Assembly (NCBI RefSeq): GCF_000218525.1 | Contig: NZ_AFHO01000012.1 | Location: 57,924-121,923, forward strand | Length of the DNA stretch: 64,000 nt | Direction: 5' to 3' | DNA from: Mesomycoplasma ovipneumoniae SC01 | Lineage (GTDB): Bacteria > Bacillota_I > Bacilli_A > Mycoplasmatales > Metamycoplasmataceae | Made by a program: the position numbers and the translations under genes | Shown here: positions 1-10,746 of the stretch, piece by piece | Position numbering within the stretch: the stretch's first letter is position 1 | Layout: every line of letters begins with the position of its first letter | The notes under the pieces: model-generated | The model's database searches: none | Told to the model about the DNA's origin: nothing | What the model saw: only the letters and a program-made list of their open reading frames with translations

Positions 1-51
1 AATTAAAAGGGTTGTTCCCAAAAATTTAGTGAGAATTAGTTTATTTTTCAT
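1..51 (-). CDS. 5' end of a MIB-like lipoprotein (cut by window edge)
   Basis: The start codon is at 51 on the minus strand and only 17 codons lie in the window. The peptide MKNKLILTKFLGTTLLI matches residues 1-17 of the lipoprotein at 2575-4062, so this is a second copy of that gene. It overlaps the last codons and stop of the upstream S8 protease (stop at 41), implying translational coupling in a protease-lipoprotein operon. The rest lies beyond the left edge. Function is inferred from the paralogue: a surface lipoprotein probably of the immunoglobulin-binding MIB/aromatic-cluster type. Confidence 0.6.
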   Translation of the reverse strand, partial: MKNKLILTKFLGTTLLI

Positions 52-2140
52 TATTAACCAAATAAGAAAGTGCTAATTTATCTTCAACAGAATTATCAAA
101 AATTACAGATTTAAATTTTTTGACATAAAGCCGGTAGTAGCCTGATTTTTCTGCTTTAAAATTGATTAATTCATCATTGCTTTTAGAGCTTGTTGACCAA
201 GAAACATCAACTCAATTATTATTCGAATCAAGTTTTTGCAAATACAAATCATAATCTGAAATAAAATCGCCATTTTGATTTTTTTTAGTAGTTTCTAGCT
301 TTAAACGTTCAGAATTGATATGTGTTTCTGACCATTTGTCAAAGTCATTTTTATGTTGGTTCATCTTAGATTTAGCATCTAAAATAGCAGCGGCGCCTGC
401 AACAGGTAAACCAATCGGAGTAAAAGGTGTTAAAAATCATCATCAACTTACGTAGTTGCTCTTGTCAGGAGCGGCTACTTTATTTTTTAAAAGACCAGCG
501 TTAAACATTCAAGATAAAGAAGCTTTAATTCTGTCGTTTGAATTTACTCAGAATGGTTCGCTAGTAAAAATTGTTTCACGGTCTGATTTTTTTTGGTCTC
601 TAATAAAGTAGGTATTTTCACTAGCTTTTAACATATTTTTAAAATCGGGAGTGCCTGAGCCATATTTTTCAAAATAACCACTTCGTTTTATAATTAAATC
701 ACTATGATCTGGGGAAATTGCCGAAGCAGATAAAATTGCTTTTAATGCTATTAGTCTATTATCATCATTATCTAAATTTGGTTTTTCTCTTAGGAATGTT
801 GATATTAAACCAGTGACAATAGGGGCAGCAAAACTAGTTCCTCTAACAAAACGATCCTTAAAATTAGTAACAGGATTATAAATCCGTCCGGGAGCGACGA
901 CTAAAGGTTTAGCCAATTCATAATATTTTTGATCAGTTTTATAATTTGAATAGTCAGCAATTTTGTTTTTGGCAATTTTTCAAGGCTCAGAATTATCATC
1001 GAGTGCACCAACAACTATAGAATTTAAAGATAAACTTTTCTTATCTATTCAAGGGTGATCCACAATTTTCCCATCATTTCTTTCCATTGCACCATTACCC
1101 GCCGAAAAAACGTTAATAACACCATATTTTCTTGCTAAAAAATCAAGAAAAAAGGCGTCTTCTTTATAATCGTAAAAATCTTTTCCTGCGCCCCCATAAC
1201 TGTGATTTATTACCCTAACATTATTGGTTTCAACCATTCATTCAATTGCTTTTTGTCATTGGCTGTGAGTAGTATATATAGACAAATAGGAAGTTGACTT
1301 GGTATCAATGCCTAGTTTACTACCTAATATTAATGATACTAAAGTTGAATGATATGGTTCGTTTTCATCATACTTCGTTGTAATTGGTTTAATTCACTTA
1401 TTAGTAGATCCCAAGTCGTTAATATGAATGTTATTATCATTAAAATAACTCTTAAAATTATAGTTAAATTCATCCTCAACTTCAATTGCACCAACTTTTG
1501 TTTGTGGTGTTTTATAAGTTGATTTATCCTTTTTAGCCTGTTCTTCAAAATTAACTATCTTAATATTTTTTGACATTGATTCTTTAAACTTGTCAATTCG
1601 ACTTTTAGGTCAATATTTAGGTAAATAAAAGTTGTAACCATTTAGAAATTGATCATTATAATGAAACCAACTTAAAGGCTTTATTTTTTTATCTCCTTCA
1701 TTTTTATATACGATGTAACGACTAATGGACGAGTTTTCTATTGAATTTTTTACAAAAAACTCTCTATCATTCTCGGTATCAAAATAAAACCATACAATCG
1801 GTAATATTTCACTGCTCTTAGCTTCTTTGAATTTTAATCTTGATTTTTCTATTTTTTTAATAAATTCAAGATTAAAATTACTGATTTCTTTAGAATCAGT
1901 ACTCAAGAAATCAGGGTTTAACAATAGTTTTAATTCGAATTGATTATCAAAATCATCAATTTTTGACGAGCTACTTAACTGTTTGGCAAAAGGCTCTCTT
2001 ATATCAATTTTATTACTAAAATTTGAAGAATATCAATATTTTTTAGTATCAAAATTTATAAGAAAAGAGTGATATATTAAAAAAATTGATGGTCAAAACA
2101 GCAATAATAAAATTATTTTTTTAAATTTGGCTAATTTCAT
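41..2140 (-). CDS. S8 subtilisin-like serine protease, MIP-like
   Basis: A 699-residue protein joined across many TGA Trp codons. An N-terminal hydrophobic segment (about residues 9-28, without a lipobox Cys) should anchor it in the membrane with the rest outside. The S8 triad is visible: a VGAIEVEDEF strand with Asp near 223, YHSTLVSL with His 264, and GTSFAAP with Ser 436; the oxyanion-hole Asn is in SAGNG. Mycoplasma S8 enzymes of this size next to an aromatic-rich lipoprotein are typically MIP, which cleaves IgG heavy chain held by the partner MIB. That role is inferred from family and context. A MIB-like gene lies upstream (2575-4062) and another starts inside the 3' end. A -10 TATAAT lies at 2172-2177 (minus). 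A truncated copy of this gene is at 4066-4350. Confidence 0.8.
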
Positions 2141-2574
2141 TTTTCGCACCTAATTAAAATTATTTATAAAAATTATAACATGTTTTTGCTTTTTAATTTA
2201 ATTATATTCGTTTTGTTATCACTTTAATTTTTTTATTGAAAACCCGACTTCTATTTTTAAATAAATATTTTATCATTATACTTTTATTAACAAATTATTA
2301 CTAATAATCATGACCTTTATTTATTAATAATTTTCAATATTCTAAAAAATTTTAAAATTCTCACAATAAATTATTGACCTTTTGCCATAAAAAAGAAAAT
2401 AAAATTAAACCAGGTCCTTAAAAGTTACTTATCATATAAAAGCGCAAATTTTATATTAGGTAAATTATTTATCCAAATCTTTTAAAATGAACATGAGAGA
2501 AAAAATCAGCAAAAGTGGTGCGGTCAAAATCATAGAAAAAAATTATTTGTCTGATTTTTTCTACTAATTTAAAC
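2141..2574. other. Non-coding spacer in the MIB/MIP-like locus
   Basis: There is no convincing gene in these 434 bases, which are very AT-rich. On the minus strand a TATAAT (plus-strand attata at 2172-2177) lies about 32 bases before the protease ATG, with a weak AGGTG ribosome site, so the protease probably has its own promoter. I see no repeat or RNA gene. Confidence 0.5.
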
Positions 2575-4062
2575 TTATACGCGGTTTTTTTCTTTTGGGT
2601 CTTCTTTTTCTTTTTCTTCATATTTATCTAAATAATTGTTTTTTAAATCCTTGATTAGTTCAAGTCGGTTAACGTTTTTATCAAAAACAATATTCTTATC
2701 CTTAGGAAAAGCCAGGATTTGGAAAGCAACTTTATCAAAACTAGATTTAGGACTTCTAGCAAAATTTAGTGTTAAATCCGTTTTAAAAATTGGTGTCAAA
2801 AAAATATTATTATCTTCTGTTTTTCTAAGAAGTAATTTTTCTCATTCAACTCTTTTTGGATAATTATTAGGATCTGGTATACTATGGGGAACCCATCTTC
2901 AAAATGATTCATAACCAATTCGCTCCCAAGTTTCGTAAATAAAAATATTATTATTTTTTAGAAATTCATCAAGTTTTTCGCCGTTTAGAAATTTTTGTTC
3001 AAAATCAGAAATTAGATCATTTTGGTCAAGTTTTAATTTAGGATCCAATTTTGAAATTCGGTCAATAATTGTTGTCTTAAATTCGTCAATATCTTTAATA
3101 ATTGCGTGTTTTCTGTGTAAAAAACTGTTAGATCAAGGATTAATTTTATCTGTAATTAAATCAAGAATTTTTGGCTTTAAAGTTTTAATATTATTAATTT
3201 CTTGGCTAAAATCGATAATAATAGACATAAAAGAGGGGGAAGAAGTGCTAATCTTGTTTTTTGGCAAATTGTACTTTTTTGCGAGTTTATTATAAATTTT
3301 TCTAGCTTCTCTTTCAATTAATATTTTCAATTCTTTCTGTTCTTCATAATCTATAATGTTATCGCCGGTGTAAATTCCTCCGTCAATCTCCCTAAAAGTG
3401 ATTGTTTTATTTTTAGGGTAGACTATAACATTAAAAAAAGGCGAATCATCAAAAACAACATCAGGTTGAACTAATTCTCCTTCTATAATATAATCTGGTG
3501 TAAATCTTGTAGCTGTAATGTTTGAAAAACCATTTTCTTCAAAATAATAGTAGGTAACACGAGTTGACATTCAATAGCTGCCAGCTTCTGCTATTATAAT
3601 ATTGTTTTTTTCTAAGACTTTTTCAAGAGGCTCTCGCTTTAGAAATTTGTCTTCAAATTCTGACTTGAGTTCAGCGCTATTAACATTGGCAAAATTAGGA
3701 TTATTTTTTATAATTTCTTCAGCTCTATCAATAATATTTTTTTGAAATTGTTCTAAGTTTTCAATTGTTGTTTCACCTTCTTTACCAAGGAATAAATATC
3801 TGCCCCGTTGTTTTTCGGGTTGATTATAAAACAGATGTAAGGCTGAAAAAGTTCCGTTTTTTACATTAAATTCTTCATAATGTTTTGCTAGTAAGTTTAA
3901 AAAATAGTAAGAATTATAATTTTTTGGATTGTTAATTCCGTCATCTTTGTTAAAAATTTGTTTAGTAATAAAATGAATTAAATTTCCACAGGAAGTTAAA
4001 AAAAATGCCGGAATTAAAAGGGTTGTTCCCAAAAATTTAGTAAGAATTAATTTATTTTTCAT
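2575..4062 (-). CDS. MIB-like / aromatic-cluster surface lipoprotein
   Basis: A 495-residue lipoprotein. The signal peptide ends in a lipobox (FFLTSCG; Cys 26), so the mature protein is tethered to the outer membrane face. Aromatic clusters (for example the YYYFEENGF segment near residue 172) and two similar blocks ending in PLEKVLEKNNI and KLDEFLKNNNI suggest an internal duplication, as in proteins called aromatic cluster surface protein, to which the immunoglobulin-binding MIB proteins are related. It lies directly upstream of an S8 protease, the usual MIB-MIP order. In-frame alternative starts exist at 4065 and 4080; 4062 is chosen because it matches the second copy at the left edge. The MIB assignment rests on architecture and neighbourhood, not a recognised binding motif. 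Confidence 0.6.
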
Positions 4063-4065
4063 CAT

Positions 4066-4350
4066 TAACCAAATAAGCAAGTGCTAATTTATTTTCAACA
4101 GAATTATCAAAAGTTGCAGATTTAAACTTGATATAAATTCGATAGTAGCTTGATTTTCTGTTTTAAAATCAATTATTTCATTTTCTGATTTTTTTGGTCT
4201 CAAATAAAGTAAGTATTTTCACTAGCTTTTAAGATATTTTTAAAATTAGTAGCGCTTGACCGATACTTTTCAAAATAACCAATTTTGTTTTTGGTTAAAT
4301 TACTATGATCTGCAAAAATTGGAAAAATAGATAAAATTGCTTGTTACCTT
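4066..4350 (-). pseudogene. Remnant of a second S8 protease gene
   Basis: This stretch matches two separate parts of the intact protease: about 4066-4190 resembles the 3' end (55-190), and 4183-4348 resembles 580-746 just downstream of the catalytic Ser codon. The two blocks are fused by an internal deletion of roughly 390 bases, and the N-terminal two thirds are missing. Stops and indels break all frames. It ends at the start of the MIB-like gene exactly as the intact protease ends at the start of the copy at position 51, so it records an ancestral tandem protease-lipoprotein array. A good ribosome site (AAGGAGAA) with an ATG at about 4352 opens a short dead-end frame into it. Confidence 0.8.
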
Positions 4351-4536
4351 CATTAAATTCTCCTTATAATTTGTTCTTATATTTTTAACAAATTATATCA
4401 TGATCTTCAAAAACAAGAAAGTAAAAAATAAAAAAATATAATTTCACCATATTTTGTAAAAAAATTATATTTTTTTTATTTTAACAGATGTCTATATTTA
4501 TAAATTAATAAATTTATATAGAGAAAGAATTAACCC

Positions 4537-5040
4537 CTATAAAATTCCAATGACATCATCTAGATCAAAAAAACCAAAATCTCTGCTGTCGCTACTGTTT
4601 TCCAAATTATCACCAACAGCAAAAAATTTATTTTCAGGCACTGTTCCATCGAATAAAAAAGTCGCGCTTTTAATAAAATCTGCAACTTTTTTATCATTTA
4701 TGTAAATTTCATTTTCTTTAACAGTTATTTTATCGCTCGGAAGCCCCAAAATCCTTTTAATTAAAACTATTTCTTTGTAATTAAAAGCGACAATATCGTT
4801 TCTTTTTGGTGATTTTACCCTATTAATAAAAATTTTTTGCCCGTGTTGAAGAGTTGGAAACATCGAGTTACCTTCAACATCAACTAACCTAAAAATAAAA
4901 GTAAAGAGAATAAAAACTGTTAGGGCAATTGAAAAGACTAAAGCTGACAAACCAAATAAAAGGGTTTTTTTATTAAAAAATTTTTTCTTTGGTTTATCAG
5001 TTACAATGTTATTTTTTTCCATAGTTGAATCATTTTTCAT
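4537..5040 (-). CDS. sipS: Signal peptidase I
   Basis: Membrane-bound type I signal peptidase of 167 residues that cleaves secretory signal peptides on the outer face. One N-terminal transmembrane segment (about residues 28-50) is followed by box B GNSMFPTL with nucleophile Ser 59, and box D LIKRILGLP with general base Lys 95; the GDN.ENSSDSR box E is near the end. The length fits the compact Gram-positive/mollicute type. ATG 5040 lies only about 6 bases after a TATAAT (plus-strand attata 5047-5052), so the mRNA is probably leaderless; ATG 5022 is an in-frame alternative. It is the last gene of the minus-strand housekeeping cluster and is separated from the MIB/MIP-like locus by AT-rich spacer. 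Confidence 0.93.
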   Translation of the reverse strand: MKNDSTMEKNNIVTDKPKKKFFNKKTLLFGLSALVFSIALTVFILFTFIFRLVDVEGNSMFPTLQHGQKIFINRVKSPKRNDIVAFNYKEIVLIKRILGLPSDKITVKENEIYINDKKVADFIKSATFLFDGTVPENKFFAVGDNLENSSDSRDFGFFDLDDVIGIL

Positions 5041-5095
5041 TTAAGTATTATACGAATAATTATATATAATAGTTGCTTAGCTAAAATTTATTTTG

Positions 5096-5794
5096 TTAAA
5101 AAAGATTCTTTAGTGACAAAATTTCGGCTTGAGATAGTTTACGTTTTTCGCCTGGCTTTAAATTTCCAAGTTCAATAGTTGCAAAACTTAGTCTTCGGAG
5201 CATAAGTACTTTTTTGGAAACAAAGATAAAAATTTTTTTAACATGATGGTTTGAACCTTGCCAAACTTTGACAATATATGTCCGGGAAGCAACTTTTTGA
5301 ACTTTTTGAACAGATTTTACATTATCTAAATAAATTTCATTGTTATTCAAAAAGTTAATTTCTTCATCATTCAAATTAAAATCAGTTTTGACTAAATATG
5401 TTCTCTGAATTTTTGAGCTAGGATGAAGTAATTTATTGCTAGTTTCACCGTCATTTGTTACCAAAATTAGCCCGGTTGTTTCAAAATCCAGTCGTCCTAC
5501 TGGAAACAAATAGGAATTTTTATTAAAAAATTCCATTATTGTCGGCCTATTTTGTGGATCAATTCGACTTGTAATATAATTTTTTGGTTTATTTAGTGCA
5601 TATCAGACGATTTTTGGTTTTTTATTTATTTTTTGACCGTCAAACTCAACAACATCCAGGTCAGAAATTTTTTGGCCTATTTGTGCAAATTCGCCATTAA
5701 TTTTTATTCGTTTTTCATTGATTAATATTTCGGCTTTTCGTCTGGAGGCAATTCCCATTTGTGATAAAAATTTATGAATTCTAACTGTTTTCAT
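5096..5794 (-). CDS. rluB: RluB-type pseudouridine synthase
   Basis: A 232-residue rRNA-modifying enzyme isomerising a uridine to pseudouridine, probably in 23S rRNA helix 90 as RluB does. The N-terminal S4 RNA-binding domain (about residues 3-60, RIHKFLSQMGIASRRKAE) is followed by the catalytic motif GRLDFETTGLILVTNDG containing the essential Asp. The RsuA/RluB/RluE families are hard to separate by eye; RluB is the usual mollicute member. The start overlaps the 3' end of the upstream SufU gene by 14 bases, giving a coupled minus-strand operon. Confidence 0.88.
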
Positions 5795-6203
5795 GATTTT
5801 TAATTTGTTTTTGCAACAAAAACAAAGGAAGACTAATACAAATTACTCGGTTTGGGTGACTTTTAACCATAAAAAGTGCATTTAAATCTTCTAAAATTGG
5901 AATAATTTTTTGAGTTTTAATCATTTCTTCATAATTTTCAAGCAAAATTTGTGCTTCTTTTATGGTTTTATTAATTAAAATTTTTTCAAATAAATAACAA
6001 CTTGCGAGCAAAAGAGCACAACCTGAAGCGCAAAATTGTATTTTTTTAATTTTTTTGCCGATAATTTCTAAGTCTAACTGCGCCCAATCATCGCAGTTAT
6101 TATTCATTTCAGAGTTTGTTGACTTACAAATTCGTCGCTTTTCTTTGAATTTTTCATTAGCTTCGACAATAATATTTCGTCGAATAATAAAATCATTATA
6201 CAA
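5781..6203 (-). CDS. sufU: SufU-like Fe-S scaffold / sulfur acceptor
   Basis: A 140-residue IscU/SufU family protein accepting persulfide from the cysteine desulfurase encoded just upstream. Visible ligands are Cys 37 with Asp 39 (NNCDDWAQ), Cys 62 in SGCALLLAS, and a third Cys in HPNRVICI near the C-terminus, the pattern of the zinc-binding SufU type. The 5' end overlaps the sufS stop by 8 bases. Mollicutes usually keep only this SufS-SufU pair for iron-sulfur or thiolation chemistry. The N-terminal basic stretch is somewhat long. Confidence 0.88.
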   Translation of the reverse strand: MYNDFIIRRNIIVEANEKFKEKRRICKSTNSEMNNNCDDWAQLDLEIIGKKIKKIQFCASGCALLLASCYLFEKILINKTIKEAQILLENYEEMIKTQKIIPILEDLNALFMVKSHPNRVICISLPLFLLQKQIKNHENS

Positions 6204-7341
6204 AATCTAAAAACCTCTTTTCTTCTAAGTTGGTAATCAAGTTGTCAATATCAGCAAAATCATTATAAAAACCAAGCGAAACTCTGATGAAACTATCATT
6301 TTTTAGCACTTTTTTTAGTAACGGAACACAAAAATTTCCGCTTCGCACATAAATATCGTTATTTCCTAGGTATGAAGCAACATCTTGAGCGCTAAAACCT
6401 TTAATATTGAAAATTATAATATGGTCGCCTTTTTTAGAAAAAATTTCAATATCATCAATTTTTTCTAATTTTTCATATAAATAATTGGCCAAAATTTTAA
6501 TTTTTTTATAAATTGTTTCAATCCCAATTTTATTTATAAAATCAATAGCGGCATTTAAGCCCCAAATTGCAGCAAAATTTAGTGTCCCTGCTTCAAATTT
6601 GCGATAATCATTATAAAAAAACAAATTTTTGTTGTCAAATTTTCTAATTATTCCCCCTCCAAATTTTACAGGTTCTAGTTCTTCCAACAAATAATTTTTT
6701 ATTGCAAGCACACCTAATCCAGTTGGCCCGTAAAATTTATTAGAACTAAAAGCCAATGCGTGACAAAATTTCATACTAACTTTTTGAAAGTTTATTGATT
6801 GTGTTGCATCATTTATTACAAAAGCGCCGTTTTTTAAAGCTTTTTCTCAAATTTTAGCTAAATCTAGATCAACTAAAATTGAATTATTTGCCTGACTTAA
6901 AGCAATAACACCTGTTTTTGGTGAAATTTTGTCAATTAATTTTGTGCTATAAACAATTTTTGCGCCCACCTTTTGAGCAATTTTGACTCAAACAAGTAAA
7001 TTTGAAGAATGATTTAAAGGTGACAACAAAATTTCATCTCCCTTTCTTATGAATTTTTTAATCATGTTGGCAAAAAGATTTATCGATTCTGTTGTTCCAG
7101 AAGTGAAAATAATTTCATCGGGAAGACCATCAATTAATTTTGCAATTTTTTCACGAGTTTGATTTAAAATCTGTAAATTTTCAAAGGCGATTTTTGAATT
7201 TGATGAATGCGTATTAACAGCACAATTTGTGTAAAAATGGTTAATTTTTTCAATTACAGATATTGGTTTTTGCGTCATTGCTGCAGAATCTAAATAAGTT
7301 ACCTTATTTAAAAAAGGGAAAAACTGTTTATAATTAGTCAT
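6196..7341 (-). CDS. sufS: Cysteine desulfurase
   Basis: A 381-residue PLP-dependent class V aminotransferase-fold enzyme that removes sulfur from cysteine. Visible landmarks are the N-terminal YLDSAAMTQKP, TSGTTESIN (phosphate binding), the PLP-binding Lys in SSNKFYGPTGLGVL and the persulfide-forming Cys in VRSGNFCVPL, arranged as in SufS. It overlaps tlyA upstream (7334) and sufU downstream, forming a tightly packed operon. It supplies sulfur to the neighbouring SufU for Fe-S assembly or tRNA thiolation. Confidence 0.93.
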
Positions 7342-8047
7342 TTTTCTTGATAAAATGCAAAAAATATTCTATATTTTTTGATTTTAGTCCTTTAATTGGT
7401 GATTTAGTCGAATTAACAAAATCAAAGTCGTTTTTAGCAAATTCAACCAGTCTGTTAATTAAAAACTCATGAAATTCAGGCGAAACATAACCGCCTTTTT
7501 GGACATATTTTGAGCTAGCCTCAAATTGAGGTTTAAATAAAGCAATAAAACTTTGCCCTTTTTTTAACAAATTTTTTACAACACTAACAACAATTTTAAG
7601 ACTAATAAAGGAAACATCGCAAACAATTATGTCGATTTTTTCATCAAAAAAATCGCTTGTAACATATTTAATGTTGGTTTTTTCTTTTACTGAAACTCTA
7701 GGATCAATTCTTAAAGAATAATCTAATTGGTTCAAACCTGAATCAAGAGCATAAACCTTTTTTGCACCTTTTTCAAGGCAAATTTGTGTAAAACCACCTT
7801 TAGAAGACCCAATGTCTAGAACAATTTTGTCATTAAAATCAAGTCCAAATTTTTCGTAGGCTCAAAGCAATTTTATGGCACCGCGGGAGACATATTTTTC
7901 CTTTATTTCAACTGTTACTTGGTCTAAATTTTTAATTTTATATGCTGGTAAAAGGCATATTTTATTATTAACTTTTACATGACCAGTTTTAATTAATGAC
8001 TCGGCTTTTTCAAAACCCATGCTTAGAATTTTACTAAGTAGGTTCAT
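7334..8047 (-). CDS. tlyA: TlyA-family rRNA 2'-O-methyltransferase (hemolysin A)
   Basis: A 237-residue protein with an N-terminal S4 domain (residues 1-60, KAESLIKTGHVKVNN) and a Rossmann SAM-methyltransferase domain (VLDIGSSKGGFTQICLEKGAKKVYALD). TlyA enzymes ribose-methylate 16S/23S rRNA; the hemolysin name is historical. The start codon follows the stop of the upstream 153-residue protein immediately, and its 3' end overlaps sufS. Its AGGAGATGAAAATAA ribosome-site region lies inside the upstream gene. Confidence 0.9.
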
Positions 8048-8509
8048 TTATTTTCATCTCCTTAAAATTTCAATGATTTTGATATTAAAATTTGGATCAC
8101 TTTTTATTCATTCAAGCGATAAATTGTTAAAAGCGTCTCTTCGACGGTCTTCAAAGTCGAATAATTTTTGTCTGAATTTAAATCTTTGTAGGTAAATTTG
8201 TCAACTATAAAACAAAAAAATTGCTAAATTTTTATGAATTCTTAGGTTGCTGAGTAAATTTAAGTTTAAAAACTGCTTCATGCATGAAATTCAATTTTCA
8301 ACTTTGTAAATATTATTAATTAATCTTAAATCAAGTTGAGCACATTGTTGATTTGAAACACTAATTTCTAAAATTTTTGAAAGGTTATAAAATAAAAATT
8401 TAAATTTTTTTCCAAGTATTTTTTTATATTTTCAAAATTTAACCTCAATTTTGATATGATTTTTTATTTCATGTTTATTTTTGAGGTCTAAGAAGATTCT
8501 TGTTTTCAT
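8048..8509 (-). CDS. Conserved hypothetical protein between nusB and tlyA
   Basis: A 153-residue basic protein that becomes visible only when TGA is read as Trp (at least five TGA codons). It has no signal peptide or transmembrane span and I do not recognise a domain. The frame is fully open from ATG 8509 to the stop abutting tlyA, and it overlaps the nusB 3' end by 35 bases, so all three are probably co-transcribed and translationally coupled. Its setting between a transcription factor and an rRNA methyltransferase hints at an RNA-related role, but that is only inference. Confidence 0.65.
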
Positions 8510-9269
8510 AATAATTGTATACTTTTTGCAAAACAGCATTTACAAAGCTAAATTCATCGCCACCTTCAATGCTAAAAATTTTAGTGATTTCAATAGCCTC
8601 ATTAAAAATAATTCGGCGAGGTTGGAAAAATAATTCAGCAGCTCCCAAAAGCAAAATTGATCGAATTAATGGCAATATTCTATCTCAACTTCAATTAGAT
8701 TTTAACTGTAAAGTAATAACTTTTTTCAAAAAAACATAATTTTTCTTGACAAAAGTAAGAATTTTTAACTGATCAAAAGTCACTTCAAAATATTTATTTT
8801 TTATTTCATCAATGTCGATATTTTTATCAAAAAGTTGTGAGCCATAAATAATTGAAATATTAGCCATTCTTTTGATTCGTTGTTTGGATAGACTTTGAAA
8901 CTCAAGACACTGATTTTCATCGTCGACTTCAGAGATTTTAGTATGCTTATTTTGGTAATTTATTGATTGACTATTTGAGCAAAAAGCTCGATTTTCATAG
9001 GTTATTTTCGTTAAATTACTGTTATGTTGACAACTTTGGGATCTCAAGTTGCCTGAGTTTTTTAGCCCGTCTTGAGTTTCATTTTGGCTTGAATTACCAA
9101 GTAAATTTTTAGTAATATTACAGTCGAGCGAACTTTCAAAAAGAGAGCGTTGCTTTTGTAAAACGTGCGCAAATTCCTTTGCTTCTTGATCAAAATAAGG
9201 ATGAGTATTTTTTTTCTTATTCCTATATTTTTGATTTTTTGGTGAATATTTTTTGTTTAAATGATTCAT
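8475..9269 (-). CDS. nusB: NusB with long N-terminal extension
   Basis: A 264-residue protein. The last ~130 residues look like NusB, the rRNA antitermination factor that binds boxA with NusE: a helix-rich domain ending in FNEAIEITKIFS and EFSFVNAVLQKVYNY. Ordinary NusB is ~130-150 residues, so about 130 N-terminal residues are extra. They are basic and Asn/Gln/Ser-rich, without recognised motifs. A later internal start cannot be excluded, but the frame is open from ATG 9269 and a TATAAT (9343-9348, minus) lies about 70 bases upstream. It overlaps the following gene by 35 bases. Confidence 0.75.
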
Positions 9270-9342
9270 TTTATTTCACTTTTTTTGCTTTTGCTGGCTA
9301 GATAATTGAGCTTAAATCTGACTAATTATAAAAAAATAATAA

Positions 9343-9348
9343 ATTATA
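9343..9348 (-). promoter_or_regulatory. Putative -10 box for the nusB-sipS operon
   Basis: Plus-strand attata reads TATAAT on the minus strand, about 70 bases upstream of the nusB ATG. No clear -35 is visible, as is usual for mycoplasma promoters. The minus-strand genes from nusB through rluB overlap or abut, so this could drive the whole set. Confidence 0.45.
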
Positions 9349-9474
9349 CTTTAAATTTAATAAAATTTTATCATTTTTCAATATATTAAAAAGAACTTAT
9401 AACAAATTATTTAGCCCTTTTATTGGAAAAATTCTGAAGTTAAAATATTTTAAAATAGTAAGTTCAGGGAATAA

Positions 9475-10671
9475 TTATTCTAAAGAGTCAAAAATATCTT
9501 CACCTATTTCTGCTAGCTCAACTTGAAAATTTCTGGCAATTATGTTTCCGATAGTTGCAAGTGAATCAACAGGATTTTTTAATTTTTTTGACTTTGATGT
9601 GAATTTTTTTGAAAAAATTGTTAGTGGTAGTGCCTCGCGTGTGTGATTTGTGCCAGGAAAACAAGGGTCATTTCCGTGATCAGAAGAAACAATTAATAAG
9701 TCATCATCTTTTAAAGTATTTACTAATTTTGCTAGTTTATTGTCAAAATTATTTAAATTTTGACAATATCCCATAATATCACGACGGTGACCATAACTTG
9801 AGTCAAATTCAACCAAATTCACAAAAATAAATTGATTTTTTGTGGATTTGGAGGCAATATCAATTGCGATATCCATATTGTTTTCATCACTGTCAGGCCC
9901 AAAAATTGTATCAAGCCCCTGTTTTGAAAAAATATCACCAATTTTACCGATTCCTATTGTTTCAATTCCTTTTTGTTGTAATCTATCAAGAATTGATTTT
10001 GGCGGTGTATTTGCATAGTCGTGTCTATTAAAAGTTCGTGTAAATTTTCCGTTTTGGCCAATATAAGGGCGAGCAATAACGCGAGCAACGTTTCATTCTG
10101 GCTTTGAAGAACAAATTTTTCTTGCAGCTTTTGCATAGCGATATAGATTTTCTAGTCCTAATTTTTCTTCATGACCACAAATTTGTAGAGTGGAATCAGG
10201 TGAGGTATAGACAATTATTTTGCCCTCATCGATAGATTTTTGTCCTAATTCTGACAAAATCACAGTCCCACTAATTGATTTATTACCAATAATTTGTCGA
10301 TTATCAAAGACTTTTTCGAGCTCTTTTATTAGTTCATTAGGAAAACCCTGATCAAAATTTGGGTTAGGCTTAAGAGTTTCAATTCCCATCATTTCTCAAT
10401 GACCCGCTAGTGTGTCTTTAGCTTTTGATTTTACGATAATTTTTGAAACATAAGCAAGTGGTTCTTTATTTATTTTGCCACTATTTTCAATTTTAGCCAC
10501 ATTAGAAATTCCCATTTTTTTTCAAAAAGGAATTTTTAATTCACCAGTTTTTGAAACACAATATAAAGTATTTGCGCCCGAATCGCCAAATGAGTCTTGA
10601 AAACCATCATCACCAATTCCAAGCGAGTCGGTTATTATTAAGAAAATGCGATTAAATTTGTATTGTTCCAT
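9475..10671 (-). CDS. deoB: Phosphopentomutase
   Basis: A 398-residue alkaline-phosphatase-superfamily enzyme converting (deoxy)ribose-1-phosphate to the 5-phosphate in nucleoside salvage. Metal-site motifs are visible: the N-terminal TDSLGIGDDG, the GDSGANTL threonine/serine segment, and the C-terminal VEFDSSYGHRRD and SSDHGNDPCFPGTNHTRE. Full length for the family. It is divergently arranged with the exporter gene at 10747 and separated from nusB by a 205-base AT-rich spacer. It complements the cytidine deaminase encoded nearby. Confidence 0.94.
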
Positions 10672-10746
10672 AATTTTTTGTTAGTTTTTCCTAAATTTTT
10701 TTATTTTTTAATATTTTAATAAATTTTACAACAATTAGAGCAGAAG

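Noticed and set aside
1339..1548. Lys/Leu-rich minus-strand frame inside the S8 protease gene
   Set aside because: Alternate frame of the protease; composition typical of out-of-frame AT-rich coding DNA.
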